This document shows positions 48,068 to 56,735 of a stretch of 64,000 bases of DNA, one piece after another. The DNA lies in contig JAZDEY010000004.1 in assembly GCA_043808325.1 (NCBI GenBank), positions 1 to 64,000 on the forward strand, read 5' to 3'. This DNA comes from JAZDEY01 sp043808325 [NCBI: Candidatus Eiseniibacteriota bacterium]. GTDB taxonomy: Bacteria; Arandabacterota; Arandabacteria; Arandabacterales. How positions within the stretch are numbered: position 1 is the first letter of the stretch; each line of letters starts with the position of its first letter. The notes beneath the pieces are model-generated. The model was given only the letters and a program-made list of their open reading frames with translations. It made no database searches and was not told the origin of the DNA. The position numbers and the translations under genes are program-made.

Positions 48068-49420
48068 TCATTCCGCGCGCTTCATGCTCTCAATTCCGGT
48101 GGGAGTGACTCGGCCCACAACGACCGGCCTCGGGCTCGGTTTGGAGCGCGCCAGAGCGATCGCATCCTTGAGAAGTCCCGCGCATCGCCTGGCGGTCGAG
48201 GAATCCCGGGCGTAGACAAGCGCAAGGGTTTCCCCCTTTGCTACCCTATCTCCTCGCTTCTTAAGGAACTCTATCCCCGCTGCATGATCGACTCTGTCTT
48301 CCGACCGGAGTCTCCCTGCGCCCAGCTCGAGTGCTATCCTCCCGACGGCCATGGCGTCGATACTCGATATGTAACCGCTGGAGTAGCCGGCAAGCACGGT
48401 TGTCACCCGCGGTCTCGGCAGAAGCCGCACGTTATCCACGACTGTGGGCACTCCGTGCTGAGCCGCGACCATCTCCCTGAACTTCTGGAGCCCCTTGCCT
48501 CCGACGAGGGCAGTCCTCAGCAGGGTATAGGCCTCCGCCCGTCTCTTGGCTCGTCCGGCCAGAAGCAGCATCTCCGAGCCGAGGGCCAGGCTCACGTCAA
48601 CGAGATCGCTCACCCATCTCCCCTTCAATACCTCAATGGCTTCCCTCACTTCAACTGCGTTGCCTACGCAGTGACCCAGAGGCTCATCCATGCGGGTCAG
48701 GATCGCGGAGGTCTTCATGCCGAGCGCCGAGGCAACCTTGACCAGGAGCCTTGCAAGCTCGCAGCCCTGAGCGGTGCTTTCCATGAAAGCGCCCTTGCCA
48801 ACTTTTATGTCAAAGACAACGGCGTCCGCGCCGGATGCGATCTTCTTACTAAGGATGCTGCTTACGATAAGCGGCAGACAGACCACGGTCGAGGTAACGT
48901 CTCGAAGCGCATAGAACTTGCGATCAGCGGGAGCGATCTCATCGGTCTGGCCGATTATGGAGATGCCGACCTTTCTCACGATGCGCTCGAACTCCCTGGG
49001 CTCAAGATCGGTCCTGAAGCCTGGGATGGATTCCAGCTTGTCCAGCGTTCCCCCGGTGTGCCCCAGGGCGCGCCCCGAGACCATCGGCACATGAACTCCG
49101 ACCGACGCCACAAGAGGCCCGACGATCAAAGAGACTTTGTCTCCCACTCCGCCGGTCGAATGCTTGTCCACCTTGGCGGCCCGGATGCTCGCGAGACTCA
49201 GTGCCGTGCCCGAGGCGATCATGGATTTAACAAGATCGCCGGTCTCCCTGAGGTTCATGCTCCTGAAGTAGACCGCCATCAGGAAGGCTGAGATCTGGTA
49301 GTCGGGGATCGCCCCGGTCGCAGAAAATTTCACAAACCAGGAGATCTCGGGCGTGGTAAGGGCTTCACCCCTCTGCTTCTTCGCGATTATGTCAACGGCT
49401 CGAAAATCCGAATATTCCAT
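48068..49420 (-). CDS. pdp: Pyrimidine-nucleoside (thymidine) phosphorylase
   Basis: 450 aa. Phosphorolyses pyrimidine (deoxy)nucleosides to base plus (deoxy)ribose-1-phosphate. The family signature SGRALGHTGGTLDKLE is present, with KHSTGGVGDKVS and a C-terminal RSEDRVDHAAGI domain. ATG 49420 is chosen over 49429 (GGAG just upstream). Whether it prefers thymidine or all pyrimidines cannot be told. Last gene of the nucleoside operon, 42 bp after deoC. Confidence 0.9.
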   Translation of the reverse strand: MEYSDFRAVDIIAKKQRGEALTTPEISWFVKFSATGAIPDYQISAFLMAVYFRSMNLRETGDLVKSMIASGTALSLASIRAAKVDKHSTGGVGDKVSLIVGPLVASVGVHVPMVSGRALGHTGGTLDKLESIPGFRTDLEPREFERIVRKVGISIIGQTDEIAPADRKFYALRDVTSTVVCLPLIVSSILSKKIASGADAVVFDIKVGKGAFMESTAQGCELARLLVKVASALGMKTSAILTRMDEPLGHCVGNAVEVREAIEVLKGRWVSDLVDVSLALGSEMLLLAGRAKRRAEAYTLLRTALVGGKGLQKFREMVAAQHGVPTVVDNVRLLPRPRVTTVLAGYSSGYISSIDAMAVGRIALELGAGRLRSEDRVDHAAGIEFLKKRGDRVAKGETLALVYARDSSTARRCAGLLKDAIALARSKPSPRPVVVGRVTPTGIESMKRAE

Positions 49421-49462
49421 TTGCTCCATCCGTTGGTGTCAGGGCGTTGCGGGACCGCGGGA

Positions 49463-50350
49463 CTATCCCCCCACAATCTTGACGCTTGCGCTGGCTCCGA
49501 TCCGCGTGGCGCCCGCCTCTATCATGCGGGCAGCGGTTTCGGCGTCTCTGATCCCTCCCGCTGCTTTGATCCCCATCTCCTGGCCCACGACGCTCCGCAT
49601 CAGCTTCACATCCTCAACGGTAGCGCCGCCCGGGCCGAAGCCGGTTGAAGTCTTGACGAAATCCATGCCCGCCTTCTTGGCAATCTCGCAGGCTTTGATC
49701 TTCTCCTCGTTATTGAGGAGAGCGGTCTCAAGAATCACCTTGGTCAAGATCGCGCGTCCACAGGTTTCCTTGACGTCCCTCATGTCCTCCTCGACCAGCC
49801 TGTAATTCTTGGACTTCATCGCCCCCACGTTCATCACCATATCGATCTCACGGGCCCCGTCAAGAATCGCCCGCCTGGTCTCGTAGGCCTTGACTTCTTT
49901 CTTGGCGGCCCCCAGGGGAAAGCCGACAACCGAGCACACTTTGACCCTGGTCGCCTGAAGCAGGCTGCTCGCAAGCTTCACGTAGCAGGGATTGACGCAC
50001 ACACTCGCAAAGGCGAATTCCGCGGCTTCCCGACAGAGCTTCTCGATCTCGGCCTCGCTTGCGTCAGGCTTCAATAGCGTGTGATCGATCAGATCCGCGA
50101 CATCCCTGGAGACCGAGCCGATCCCCAGCGAAGAGCTTATCCTTGCAGCTCCCGCGCCCTTGATCTTCGCGACCGCCGCAGGGGCTCGCTCCGCGCACTT
50201 GCCGCAAAAAACACACACCGAGCAATCACTGCCCGAGCCGCCTTTCCCCACCCCTTCCCCCCCGGTGGGCACGCCGGGATACGGACTCTCGCCGAGCTTC
50301 TTTATGACCTCTCGTACCACCCGTTCGACGATCTCGCTATAGTCTTGCAT
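49463..50350 (-). CDS. deoC: Deoxyribose-phosphate aldolase with N-terminal extension
   Basis: 295 aa; splits deoxyribose-5-phosphate into glyceraldehyde-3-phosphate and acetaldehyde. The catalytic core (from DLIDHTLLKPDA) has the proton-relay KVILET and Schiff-base Lys in VKTSTGF. Ahead of it lie about 80 extra residues: an amphipathic helix (YSEIVERVVREVIKKLGESP), a Gly/Pro linker, and a four-Cys motif CSVCVFCGKC. The helix plus flexible linker resembles encapsulation peptides of bacterial-microcompartment enzymes. Start at 50350, preceded by AGAGGGATGG, overlapping rpiB by 14 nt. Confidence 0.9.
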   Translation of the reverse strand: MQDYSEIVERVVREVIKKLGESPYPGVPTGGEGVGKGGSGSDCSVCVFCGKCAERAPAAVAKIKGAGAARISSSLGIGSVSRDVADLIDHTLLKPDASEAEIEKLCREAAEFAFASVCVNPCYVKLASSLLQATRVKVCSVVGFPLGAAKKEVKAYETRRAILDGAREIDMVMNVGAMKSKNYRLVEEDMRDVKETCGRAILTKVILETALLNNEEKIKACEIAKKAGMDFVKTSTGFGPGGATVEDVKLMRSVVGQEMGIKAAGGIRDAETAARMIEAGATRIGASASVKIVGG

Positions 50351-50924
50351 CAAGACCATCCCTCTCGATCTTCGCGATTTTCTCGATCCTTGCCGCGTGC
50401 CTGCCACCCTCGAAGGGGGTCTCCAGCCAGATCCTCACTAGCCGCCGCGCAAGGCCTCGGTTGACAAAATTGGCGCCCAGGGAGAGTACATTGGCATCGT
50501 TGTGGAGCCGGCTTGAGCGGGCAGCTTCCACGTCATAGCAGGTGGCCGCTCTTATGCCCCTCACCTTGTTGGCGGCAATCGCCGAGCCGATTCCAACCAG
50601 ATCTATAAGGATTCCGAAATCGCAGACCTTCCGAGCCACCTTCTCCGACACACGAAGCGCAATATCGGGATAGTCTCCGACCTTGCCTTCCTCGGCCCCA
50701 CAGTCAAGCACCGTGTGGCCGAGTTCCACAAGGTACTCCCTGAGCTGCTTCCTGAGCACGGCTCCACGGTGATCGGAACCGAGAGCGACCTTGAGCTGCT
50801 TGGCCTCGCCCCTGGTAAGGCGTTCCTCGGGAAGCCCGGAGGTCCTGAGCACGACCCGGGGCAGCTCTTCCCCGAAAGTCTTATCGACGATCCCTTCGAT
50901 ACGCTTCCCGAAAGTTTCCGGCAC
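50337..50924 (-). CDS. rpiB: RpiB/LacA-type sugar-phosphate isomerase with N-terminal extension
   Basis: 195 aa; would interconvert ribose-5-P and ribulose-5-P. Core: VALGSDHRGAVLR, GDYPDIA, GIGSAIAANKVRGIRAATCYD. The position of E. coli Cys66 (LICGTGIG) is Asp here (LIDLVGIG), a variant I associate with microcompartment-linked homologues; M. tuberculosis RpiB uses Glu at this site. About 45 residues precede the core (FGKRIEGIVDKTFGEEL helix plus linker). GTG 50924 is chosen because GGAGGG lies 6 nt upstream; an ATG at 50990 gives a longer, poorer N-terminus. Confidence 0.85.
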   Translation of the reverse strand: MPETFGKRIEGIVDKTFGEELPRVVLRTSGLPEERLTRGEAKQLKVALGSDHRGAVLRKQLREYLVELGHTVLDCGAEEGKVGDYPDIALRVSEKVARKVCDFGILIDLVGIGSAIAANKVRGIRAATCYDVEAARSSRLHNDANVLSLGANFVNRGLARRLVRIWLETPFEGGRHAARIEKIAKIERDGLDARL

Positions 50925-51008
50925 TCTTGACCCTCCGGCCTTACGACCTCCCGACCCAGCGGGTGCTATCGCCCGCACGGGGCTCCGCACCCGGGCGAGC
51001 TCGCTGCC

Positions 51009-51389
51009 TCAGAATCTGAAAGGCTGAGGCAGGAGATCCTTTAGCTCGTATGTCTTGAAGGGTCCGCCCAGCGAGCCTACGATCACCGTGCGGACGCCAA
51101 ACTCGCTCATCACCTGAAGGCACGCCCCGCAGGGAAGCGGTAGCCTCTGGGCCCCCTCGCTCACGACGACCACTTTATCGATCTGCTTCGTGCCCCGGGC
51201 AACTGCGGCAAAGATCGCCGCTCGCTCCGCGCAGATGGTAAGCCCGAACGAGGCATTCTCGACGTTGCATCCGCTCGACACCTCGCCCTGGGGAGTCACA
51301 GCGCAGGCGCCGACCCGGAACTTGGAGTAAGGCGCGTACGCGTGTGCAAGCGCAGCCGCGGCTTCACTGATAAGTTCGGAATCTTCCAC
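51009..51389 (-). CDS. cdd: Cytidine deaminase
   Basis: 126 aa homotetramer-type enzyme converting (deoxy)cytidine to (deoxy)uridine. Zinc motifs are CAERAAIF (H/CAE) and LPCGACLQVM (PCxxC), with substrate loop NVENASFGLTICAE. GTG start with GGAGAG upstream. Provides uridine and deoxyuridine for the downstream phosphorylase in the same operon. Confidence 0.93.
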   Translation of the reverse strand: MEDSELISEAAAALAHAYAPYSKFRVGACAVTPQGEVSSGCNVENASFGLTICAERAAIFAAVARGTKQIDKVVVVSEGAQRLPLPCGACLQVMSEFGVRTVIVGSLGGPFKTYELKDLLPQPFRF

Positions 51390-51431
51390 AGGTTCTCTCC
51401 GGCCTTGATCTGTCGTAGGCCTATCGCCCAG

Positions 51432-52613
51432 TTACTTCAGGCTTATCTCACTAAGAAAACTTGTGCCCGCCTGGGTCGTGACCCCGAGCATCTCCCCCAC
51501 GGTAGCCCCGAGGTCAGCGAAGGTCTGCCGGGTGCCGAGGTTGACCCCCTGCCTCAGGCCCTTACCGGAAACCAGGAGCGGCACGTATTCCCGCGAATGA
51601 TCCGTACTCGGTGTGGTCGGATCATTGCCGTGATCGGCCGTCACCACCAGCATATCGGCCGGCCCAAGCGCATCCATGATGCCCGGCAGGCCCCGATCGA
51701 ATTCCTCGAGGCCCGACTTAAATCCCTCGACATCATTGCGATGCCCCCAGAGCATATCAAAATCAACCAGATTTGCAAAGATAAGACCGCCGATCGTACG
51801 CGAGGCGCGCGCCGTAATGTTTGCGATGTTCTCGGCATTGGAGGCAGCATGGACGCAGTCGGTGAAGCCGCGCTTGGCGAAGAGGTAGTCCACCTTTCCC
51901 ATCGAGACGGTGCTCAAGCCTTTCGCGACCAGGGAATCCAGCAGAGTCTTCCGCGGCGGGCACAGCGAGAAATCCTTGCGATGAGGTGTCCTGTAGTAGC
52001 CGCCGCTCTTGCCGAGGAAGGGCCGGGCAATCACCCGGCCGACCGCGTGCTCTCCGGTAAGCATGTCGCGGGCGATCCGGCAGATGTGGTAGAGGTCGTC
52101 AAGGGGGATGACTTCCTCGTGGGCGGCTATCTGAAAGACGCTGTCGGCGGAGGTATAGACGATCGGCTTGCCGGTCCGAACGTGCTCGTCCCCAAGCTGT
52201 TTGATTATCTCCGTGCCTGAAGCAGGGAAGTTGCCGAGTGTTCCTCTGCCGATCGCTTGCTCGAAGGGTTTTATCACTTCGGGGGGGAAGCCGTCAGGAT
52301 AGGTGGGAAAAGGCTTATCAAGGATCAGGCCGGCCATCTCCCAGTGTCCTGAGATGGAATCCTTGCCGGGCGAAGCTTCGGCCATCCTTCCATAATTACC
52401 TTGAGGAGACGGGTGCGGTGCCACACCTGCAAGGCTAGCGATGCTGCCGAGGCCGAGGCGCCCCAGATTGGGTAGGTCGAGGCCGCCGACGGCAGCCGCC
52501 AGATTGCCCAGGGTATTGCTGCCTCGGTCGCCGTAGAGGTCCGCATCAGGCAGGGCTCCGATACCTACACCATCGAGGACAATAATGACCGCCTTGCGGG
52601 GAAGCGAGGTCAA
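51432..52613 (-). CDS. deoB: Phosphopentomutase
   Basis: 393 aa alkaline-phosphatase-superfamily mutase moving phosphate from C1 to C5 of (deoxy)ribose. Metal-binding [54 protein letters not shown] are all typical. TTG start overlapping the stop of the small Tudor-like gene (TTGA). Links the phosphorylase product to DeoC and RpiB. Confidence 0.93.
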   Translation of the reverse strand: MTSLPRKAVIIVLDGVGIGALPDADLYGDRGSNTLGNLAAAVGGLDLPNLGRLGLGSIASLAGVAPHPSPQGNYGRMAEASPGKDSISGHWEMAGLILDKPFPTYPDGFPPEVIKPFEQAIGRGTLGNFPASGTEIIKQLGDEHVRTGKPIVYTSADSVFQIAAHEEVIPLDDLYHICRIARDMLTGEHAVGRVIARPFLGKSGGYYRTPHRKDFSLCPPRKTLLDSLVAKGLSTVSMGKVDYLFAKRGFTDCVHAASNAENIANITARASRTIGGLIFANLVDFDMLWGHRNDVEGFKSGLEEFDRGLPGIMDALGPADMLVVTADHGNDPTTPSTDHSREYVPLLVSGKGLRQGVNLGTRQTFADLGATVGEMLGVTTQAGTSFLSEISLK

Positions 52614-52894
52614 GATTCCTCTTCTCCGTCACCTCCCACCACTTCCACCTCCTTCACGCCCACCTTCTCGGCCTTGCCGGCCGCCTCCGCCTTGCCCTCG
52701 GCCCCTGTCTTCGATCGCGAGACCAGCTCGAGGGCCGCGTACTTGAGGATGATCTTCTTCTGCCCCCACTTTTCAAAGGAAATCACGGCGCACGTGTCCT
52801 CGCCAAGCGGATAGACGTCAAGTATGTCACCCTTGCCCAGCTTCTTGTGCGAAACGGTGTCGCCCACTCTAAACTGCGCTTTGCCAGCTGCCAT
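52610..52894 (-). CDS. Stand-alone UvrD/PcrA C-terminal Tudor-like protein
   Basis: 94 aa. Residues 8-58 ([20 protein letters not shown], then [20 protein letters not shown]) match the Tudor-like domain normally at the C-terminus of PcrA/UvrD helicases, which contacts RNA polymerase. Here it is free-standing with a charged Lys/Glu/Gly-rich tail. GAGG lies 9 nt before the ATG. Co-translated with deoB. A CarD-like RNA-polymerase-binding role is possible but only inferred. Confidence 0.65.
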   Translation of the reverse strand: MAAGKAQFRVGDTVSHKKLGKGDILDVYPLGEDTCAVISFEKWGQKKIILKYAALELVSRSKTGAEGKAEAAGKAEKVGVKEVEVVGGDGEEES

Positions 52895-52983
52895 GTCTTA
52901 AGACCTCTTCAGTCAATCCCCGAAAGCCTCTTGGTTGAACCTCTTCAGAGCACCCCCTCGGAGAATGTTCGAGGAAAATCATC

Positions 52984-54162
52984 TCAGAAAGAGATGCCCT
53001 GCCTGGAGAGCCATTCCCCTACAAGCGTAACAATGCCGGTGACGGCGCCGTTTTCAATATAGACCCGCGGCACCCGTTTGCCGATCCCGCAGGTCACCTC
53101 ATAGGATATTGTACCGCAGGACTTGGCGACCTCGTAAACGGTGATCTCCTCATCGCCCTGCTTGCCGAAGATGATCACCTCATCGCCCACTTTGACGTGC
53201 GGGATGTGTGAGACGTCTATCATGGTCATATCCATGGTCACCATCCCGACGATCGGGGCCCTCATGCCTCTCACCAGAAGAGCGCCGTTATTCGACATGC
53301 CCCTGGTGAGGCCGTGGCCGTAACCGGCGGCCACAGCGGCAACCCGAGCATCGTGGTCAAGCGCGTGGGTCCGGCCGTAGCTGACGGTCTTGCCCTTGCG
53401 CACCTGCTTGACGTTGACGACGCGGGACTTGAAGCTCATCACGGGCTCAAAGCCTATCCCATTCATGTCTTCCCTCGGAAACATGCCGTAGATCATGCCG
53501 CCGGGGCGCACCATGTTGATGTGGCTATCAGGAAACTGGGCGACCGCAGCGCTATTGGCGGCGTGTCTCAAGGGAAAGACAATCCCTTCTTTTCCAAGCG
53601 CCTCAATGATCCCGCGAAACCGGGCGAGCTGACGTTCCGAGAAATCCCGGTCCTCATTGTACGCCGAAGGGAAGTGAGTGTAGACACCCTCGACATTAAG
53701 GCCGTTGAGTTTGGACAAGACCCTCAGAAACTCGTGGGCTTCTTCTTCATTGACCCCTCCACGCGTCATTCCCGTATCGATGTCAACGTGGACTCTCGCG
53801 ACCCGTGAGGACTGCGCCGCCCGCGCTGCCAGGGCTTGCGCGAACTCCATGTCGGACACCGTGGGGGTCAGACTGTATTCGAGGATCTCATCGATCTCGG
53901 AGGCAAGCGACGGGCTCAGGATCAGGATCGGTGCCTTGAGACCCGAATTCCTGAGTTCCATTCCCTCATGCAGGGTCGCCACGCCGAGCATGTGTACTCC
54001 GGCCGCAACCGCAGCCTTGGCCACGTGCGGAGCCCCGTGGCCGTAACCATCGGCTTTGACTATAAGAAGGATATCTACGCGAGGCCCAACTATCTGCTGG
54101 GTTCTTCTTACATTTCGCTTGAGGGCACTGACGTCAATCTCCGACCATGCAGCGAATTCCAT
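52984..54162 (-). CDS. alr: Alanine racemase
   Basis: 392 aa PLP enzyme making D-alanine for peptidoglycan. The PLP lysine is in LIVKADGYGHG, followed by the TIM-barrel (GVATLHEGMELR, HVDIDTGMTRGG) and the C-terminal beta domain with VSYGRTHALD and GMVTMDMTMIDVS. ATG 54162 is chosen for its GGGGAGGA site; the frame is open to 54222. Upstream gene of the nucleoside operon, 89 bp before the Tudor-like gene, so linkage to it is uncertain. Confidence 0.92.
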   Translation of the reverse strand: MEFAAWSEIDVSALKRNVRRTQQIVGPRVDILLIVKADGYGHGAPHVAKAAVAAGVHMLGVATLHEGMELRNSGLKAPILILSPSLASEIDEILEYSLTPTVSDMEFAQALAARAAQSSRVARVHVDIDTGMTRGGVNEEEAHEFLRVLSKLNGLNVEGVYTHFPSAYNEDRDFSERQLARFRGIIEALGKEGIVFPLRHAANSAAVAQFPDSHINMVRPGGMIYGMFPREDMNGIGFEPVMSFKSRVVNVKQVRKGKTVSYGRTHALDHDARVAAVAAGYGHGLTRGMSNNGALLVRGMRAPIVGMVTMDMTMIDVSHIPHVKVGDEVIIFGKQGDEEITVYEVAKSCGTISYEVTCGIGKRVPRVYIENGAVTGIVTLVGEWLSRQGISF

Positions 54163-54307
54163 AGCCTTCCGGTCCTCCCCTAAATCATCGTTACGGGTAA
54201 CACATGCCTGCCCTAATTGCAAGCATGTTTTTGGCCGCTCCGGGCTCCCTGGCCCATCCCACCTACATTAGACGCCGGGCCCATCTCTCCCTCCCGCGTC
54301 TTTTGGA

Positions 54308-54336
54308 TTGTGATAGGCCGCCGGCGAGGCTACTAT
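54308..54336 (+). promoter_or_regulatory. Possible promoter of mazG
   Basis: TTGTGA (54308-54313), 17-nt spacer, TACTAT (54331-54336), 44 nt before the start. The rest of 54163-54307 shows only a loose ACATGC/GCATGT inverted pair (54202, 54223). Confidence 0.35.
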
Positions 54337-54379
54337 TGAGTGTCGGGTTTCAATGCGGCGTTTCAAGAAAGGACCAAAG

Positions 54380-55153
54380 ATGACGAACCCATTTGACGAA
54401 TTTCGTGGCCTTGTCGCGTTTCTGAGAAGCGACAAAGGCTGTCCCTGGGACAGGGCTCAGACACTCGAGAGCCTGCGGCCCCATCTGCTCGAAGAAACCT
54501 ATGAGGCCTGCGAGGCAATCGATGAGGGCGATGCGGCCAAACTCCGTGAGGAACTGGGGGACACCCTGTTTTTGATCCTCTTCGCCGCCAAGATCGCCGA
54601 GGATCGGGGCCTCTTTACAATCGATGACGTGATAAGGGAAAGCCATGCCAAGATGGTCGCCCGCCACACCCACGTTTTTGTCGAGCGAAAGGACCTGGAT
54701 GCCCACGAGGTTGTGGACGAGTGGGAGAAGTCCAAACGGGCGCAGAAACCTGCGGACCAATCGGTCTTATCGGGCATTCCCAAGACCTATCCCAGCCTCT
54801 TGAAGGCCCAGAGAATCCAGCAGCGTGCGGCCAGCCTGGGCTTCGACTGGGACCGCCTGGAGTGCGTTTTCGACAAGCTCAGGGAGGAGATCGCGGAATT
54901 CGAAGAGGCCTGCCGCGGCAAGGAGAAGGAAAAGATCAAGGACGAGCTGGGGGACATCATGTTTGCCCTCGTCAATGTCGCCAGATTCCTTGGTGTGAGC
55001 GCCGAGGATGCCCTCCAGGGCACGATCTCCAAGTTCAGACATAGATTCGCGCACGTCGAGAAGGAAATCGCAAGGCGTGGCAGAATGACCCTTGCCGAGA
55101 TGGATGCGATCTGGGAAAAGAGCAAGCAGGGAGAGGCTAAAGGGAGAGACTGA
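54380..55153 (+). CDS. mazG: Nucleoside triphosphate pyrophosphohydrolase MazG
   Basis: 257 aa, two MazG domains in tandem as in E. coli MazG. Domain 1: GCPWDRAQTLESLRPHLLEE and EETYEACEA..REELGDTLF (ExxE..ExxD metal site). Domain 2: LREEIAEFEEAC..KDELGDIMFALVNVARF. Hydrolyses (d)NTPs to monophosphates and may limit ppGpp or aberrant nucleotides. ATG 54380 has AAAGGA upstream; 54353 is an alternative. Divergent from alr. Confidence 0.92.
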   Translation: MTNPFDEFRGLVAFLRSDKGCPWDRAQTLESLRPHLLEETYEACEAIDEGDAAKLREELGDTLFLILFAAKIAEDRGLFTIDDVIRESHAKMVARHTHVFVERKDLDAHEVVDEWEKSKRAQKPADQSVLSGIPKTYPSLLKAQRIQQRAASLGFDWDRLECVFDKLREEIAEFEEACRGKEKEKIKDELGDIMFALVNVARFLGVSAEDALQGTISKFRHRFAHVEKEIARRGRMTLAEMDAIWEKSKQGEAKGRD

Positions 55154-55163
55154 GAGGTGAAGG

Positions 55164-55613
55164 TCAGTACTTGCCTTCGAGATAATCCCTGATGATCCGG
55201 CGATGGTCGAAGGCCATATCGGACGGCAGAGCGTCCAGAGGAAAGGCCTTGGCCAGGCTGGCGTCGTCACCGCCGGCGGGCTCCCCGGTAGCCGTTGCGA
55301 CGAAAACCACGGAGACCGTGTGGCCGCGCGGGTCTCTCGTGGGCGCTGAATACATGTGGAATTGCCTTGCGAGCTCGACCCTGAGCCCCGTCTCCTCATG
55401 TGCCTCCCGGACCGCAGCCTCCTCGACCGTCTCGCCGTAGTCGACGAACCCGCCGGGCAAGGCCCAGCCTGCCGGCGGATTCTTGCGCTTGATTAGCACG
55501 ATCCCTCGATCGGGGCCCTCCCCAATCACTATGATGATGTCCACGGTAAGCAGGGGATTTCTGCGGGGCCAAGCGCCCCCACATCCCGGACAACAGTCCT
55601 GCATAAGATCCAT
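55164..55613 (-). CDS. NUDIX hydrolase
   Basis: 149 aa. Short N-terminal Cys pair ([14 protein letters not shown], half of a zinc ribbon) followed by the NUDIX fold with [20 protein letters not shown] then TGL, a full GX5EX7REUXEEXGU box. Substrate unknown; the ADP-ribose/NADH-type family with zinc ribbon is closest in outline. Start chosen at 55613 (GGGAGGC upstream). Converges on mazG by 10 bp. Confidence 0.87.
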   Translation of the reverse strand: MDLMQDCCPGCGGAWPRRNPLLTVDIIIVIGEGPDRGIVLIKRKNPPAGWALPGGFVDYGETVEEAAVREAHEETGLRVELARQFHMYSAPTRDPRGHTVSVVFVATATGEPAGGDDASLAKAFPLDALPSDMAFDHRRIIRDYLEGKY

Positions 55614-55698
55614 CGCAAAAGCCTCCCTGGCCTCCCTCGCCTCGTGCTCCAACACGCCAGCCTGCCGGTTTCCGGACCCGGACCCTCCAAGAACCCGC

Positions 55699-55730
55699 AA
55701 AAAGGGCCGCGCCCGCAAGGGGCACGGCCC
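55699..55730 (-). terminator. Rho-independent terminator after PorV-like gene
   Basis: Minus strand GGGCCGTGCCCC-TTGC-GGGCGCGGCCC (one internal mismatch) followed by TTTTT. Begins 26 bp past the PorV-like stop. Confidence 0.8.
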
Positions 55731-55755
55731 GAGACTTCCTCTATCTACAAAAGCC

Positions 55756-56658
55756 TTAGAATCTTGCCGTCACCGAGATCCGGTGATTGTTGCCTAGCAC
55801 GACTTCATCCTGCTCGGTCATATACGTGTAGTCGAACTGTATGTACGGTACACGGATACCAAGACCGGCAGTGAACGCCTTGTCCTCAACACTGTTCAAA
55901 CCAGTCCTGAAGAAGGCATGGTAGCCGGGGCGTACTTCCATGCCGTACTCGGCGCCAAGATGGATATCGAAGTTGTCGATCTGCTGAACCTTGTCGACGT
56001 CAATGCCTACCGTCAGCGCACCGTCAAGCGCCTTCACGGCACTGCCGAAGCGCCAGTCGAAAGGCACATTCACATCGCCGTACTGGGAGCCGATGTCTCT
56101 GATCATCAAGCCCGCAGATACGTTGTCGTTCACGTTGAACATCCCGCCGAGATCAAGCCCAAATCCGGTCTCAGTGATGTTCATGACGTTCTGATGCAAA
56201 ACCTTCGCCGTACCGCCAAGCATCAGGCTTCCGACTTCCATGCCGTAGGAAAACATGATCGCGTTGTCGGCATACTCATCGGTACCCTGAAAACCCCCAG
56301 AACCATCGCGCCTGGGCATATCGCCCATTCCAGCATTGAGCCATGATACGCCGAGCCCACCTACGCCAAGCCACTGTGCATAGGCAAAGTAATTAATCTG
56401 TCTGTCGACAGCCATGTTTGCCGCATACATAAAGGTGGCCTCGATGTTCTCGATCTTCACGAGCCCTGCGGGGTTCCAATAGGCAGCCGTTGCATCATCT
56501 GCAATAGCTGTGAAAGCCCCTCCCATACCGAGTGCCCTTGCACCAACTCCCATCCTCAGGAAGGGAGCGGCATGGGAATCCGCGCAGATTGCCGGACTGG
56601 ACGAAACCATTACCCCGATCGCGACGGCGACTACGAGCAAAAACCTTGACTTTGGCAT
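55756..56658 (-). CDS. PorV/PorQ-family outer-membrane protein
   Basis: 300 aa. Signal peptide ([20 protein letters not shown], cleavage near AICA), then the family hallmark [20 protein letters not shown] and [15 protein letters not shown], and alternating beta strands to a terminal Phe (ISVTARF), an outer-membrane barrel of the FadL-like type. PorV (LptO) is needed for attaching type IX secretion cargo. ATG 56658 has GAGGAGG upstream; 56694 is in frame. Directly downstream of the giant repeat protein, with its own terminator. Confidence 0.87.
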   Translation of the reverse strand: MPKSRFLLVVAVAIGVMVSSSPAICADSHAAPFLRMGVGARALGMGGAFTAIADDATAAYWNPAGLVKIENIEATFMYAANMAVDRQINYFAYAQWLGVGGLGVSWLNAGMGDMPRRDGSGGFQGTDEYADNAIMFSYGMEVGSLMLGGTAKVLHQNVMNITETGFGLDLGGMFNVNDNVSAGLMIRDIGSQYGDVNVPFDWRFGSAVKALDGALTVGIDVDKVQQIDNFDIHLGAEYGMEVRPGYHAFFRTGLNSVEDKAFTAGLGIRVPYIQFDYTYMTEQDEVVLGNNHRISVTARF

Positions 56659-56707
56659 CTCTTCCAACCTCCTCACTGCCGAAAGTGTTTTCATAGGCTC
56701 TGAAGGT

Positions 56708-56729
56708 GGGAGGGGGAAGGCCCCCTCCC
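56708..56729 (-). promoter_or_regulatory. Perfect GC hairpin between giant gene and PorV-like gene
   Basis: GGGAGGGGG-CCTT-CCCCCTCCC on the minus strand, 9-bp stem without a T tract, 7 bp past the giant gene stop. Could be an mRNA-stabilising or partial-termination element that sets relative expression. Confidence 0.5.
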
Positions 56730-56735
56730 CCTTGC

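Noticed and set aside
48068-54162. Microcompartment shell genes near deoC/rpiB
   Set aside because: No BMC-domain or EutN-like protein is present in the window.
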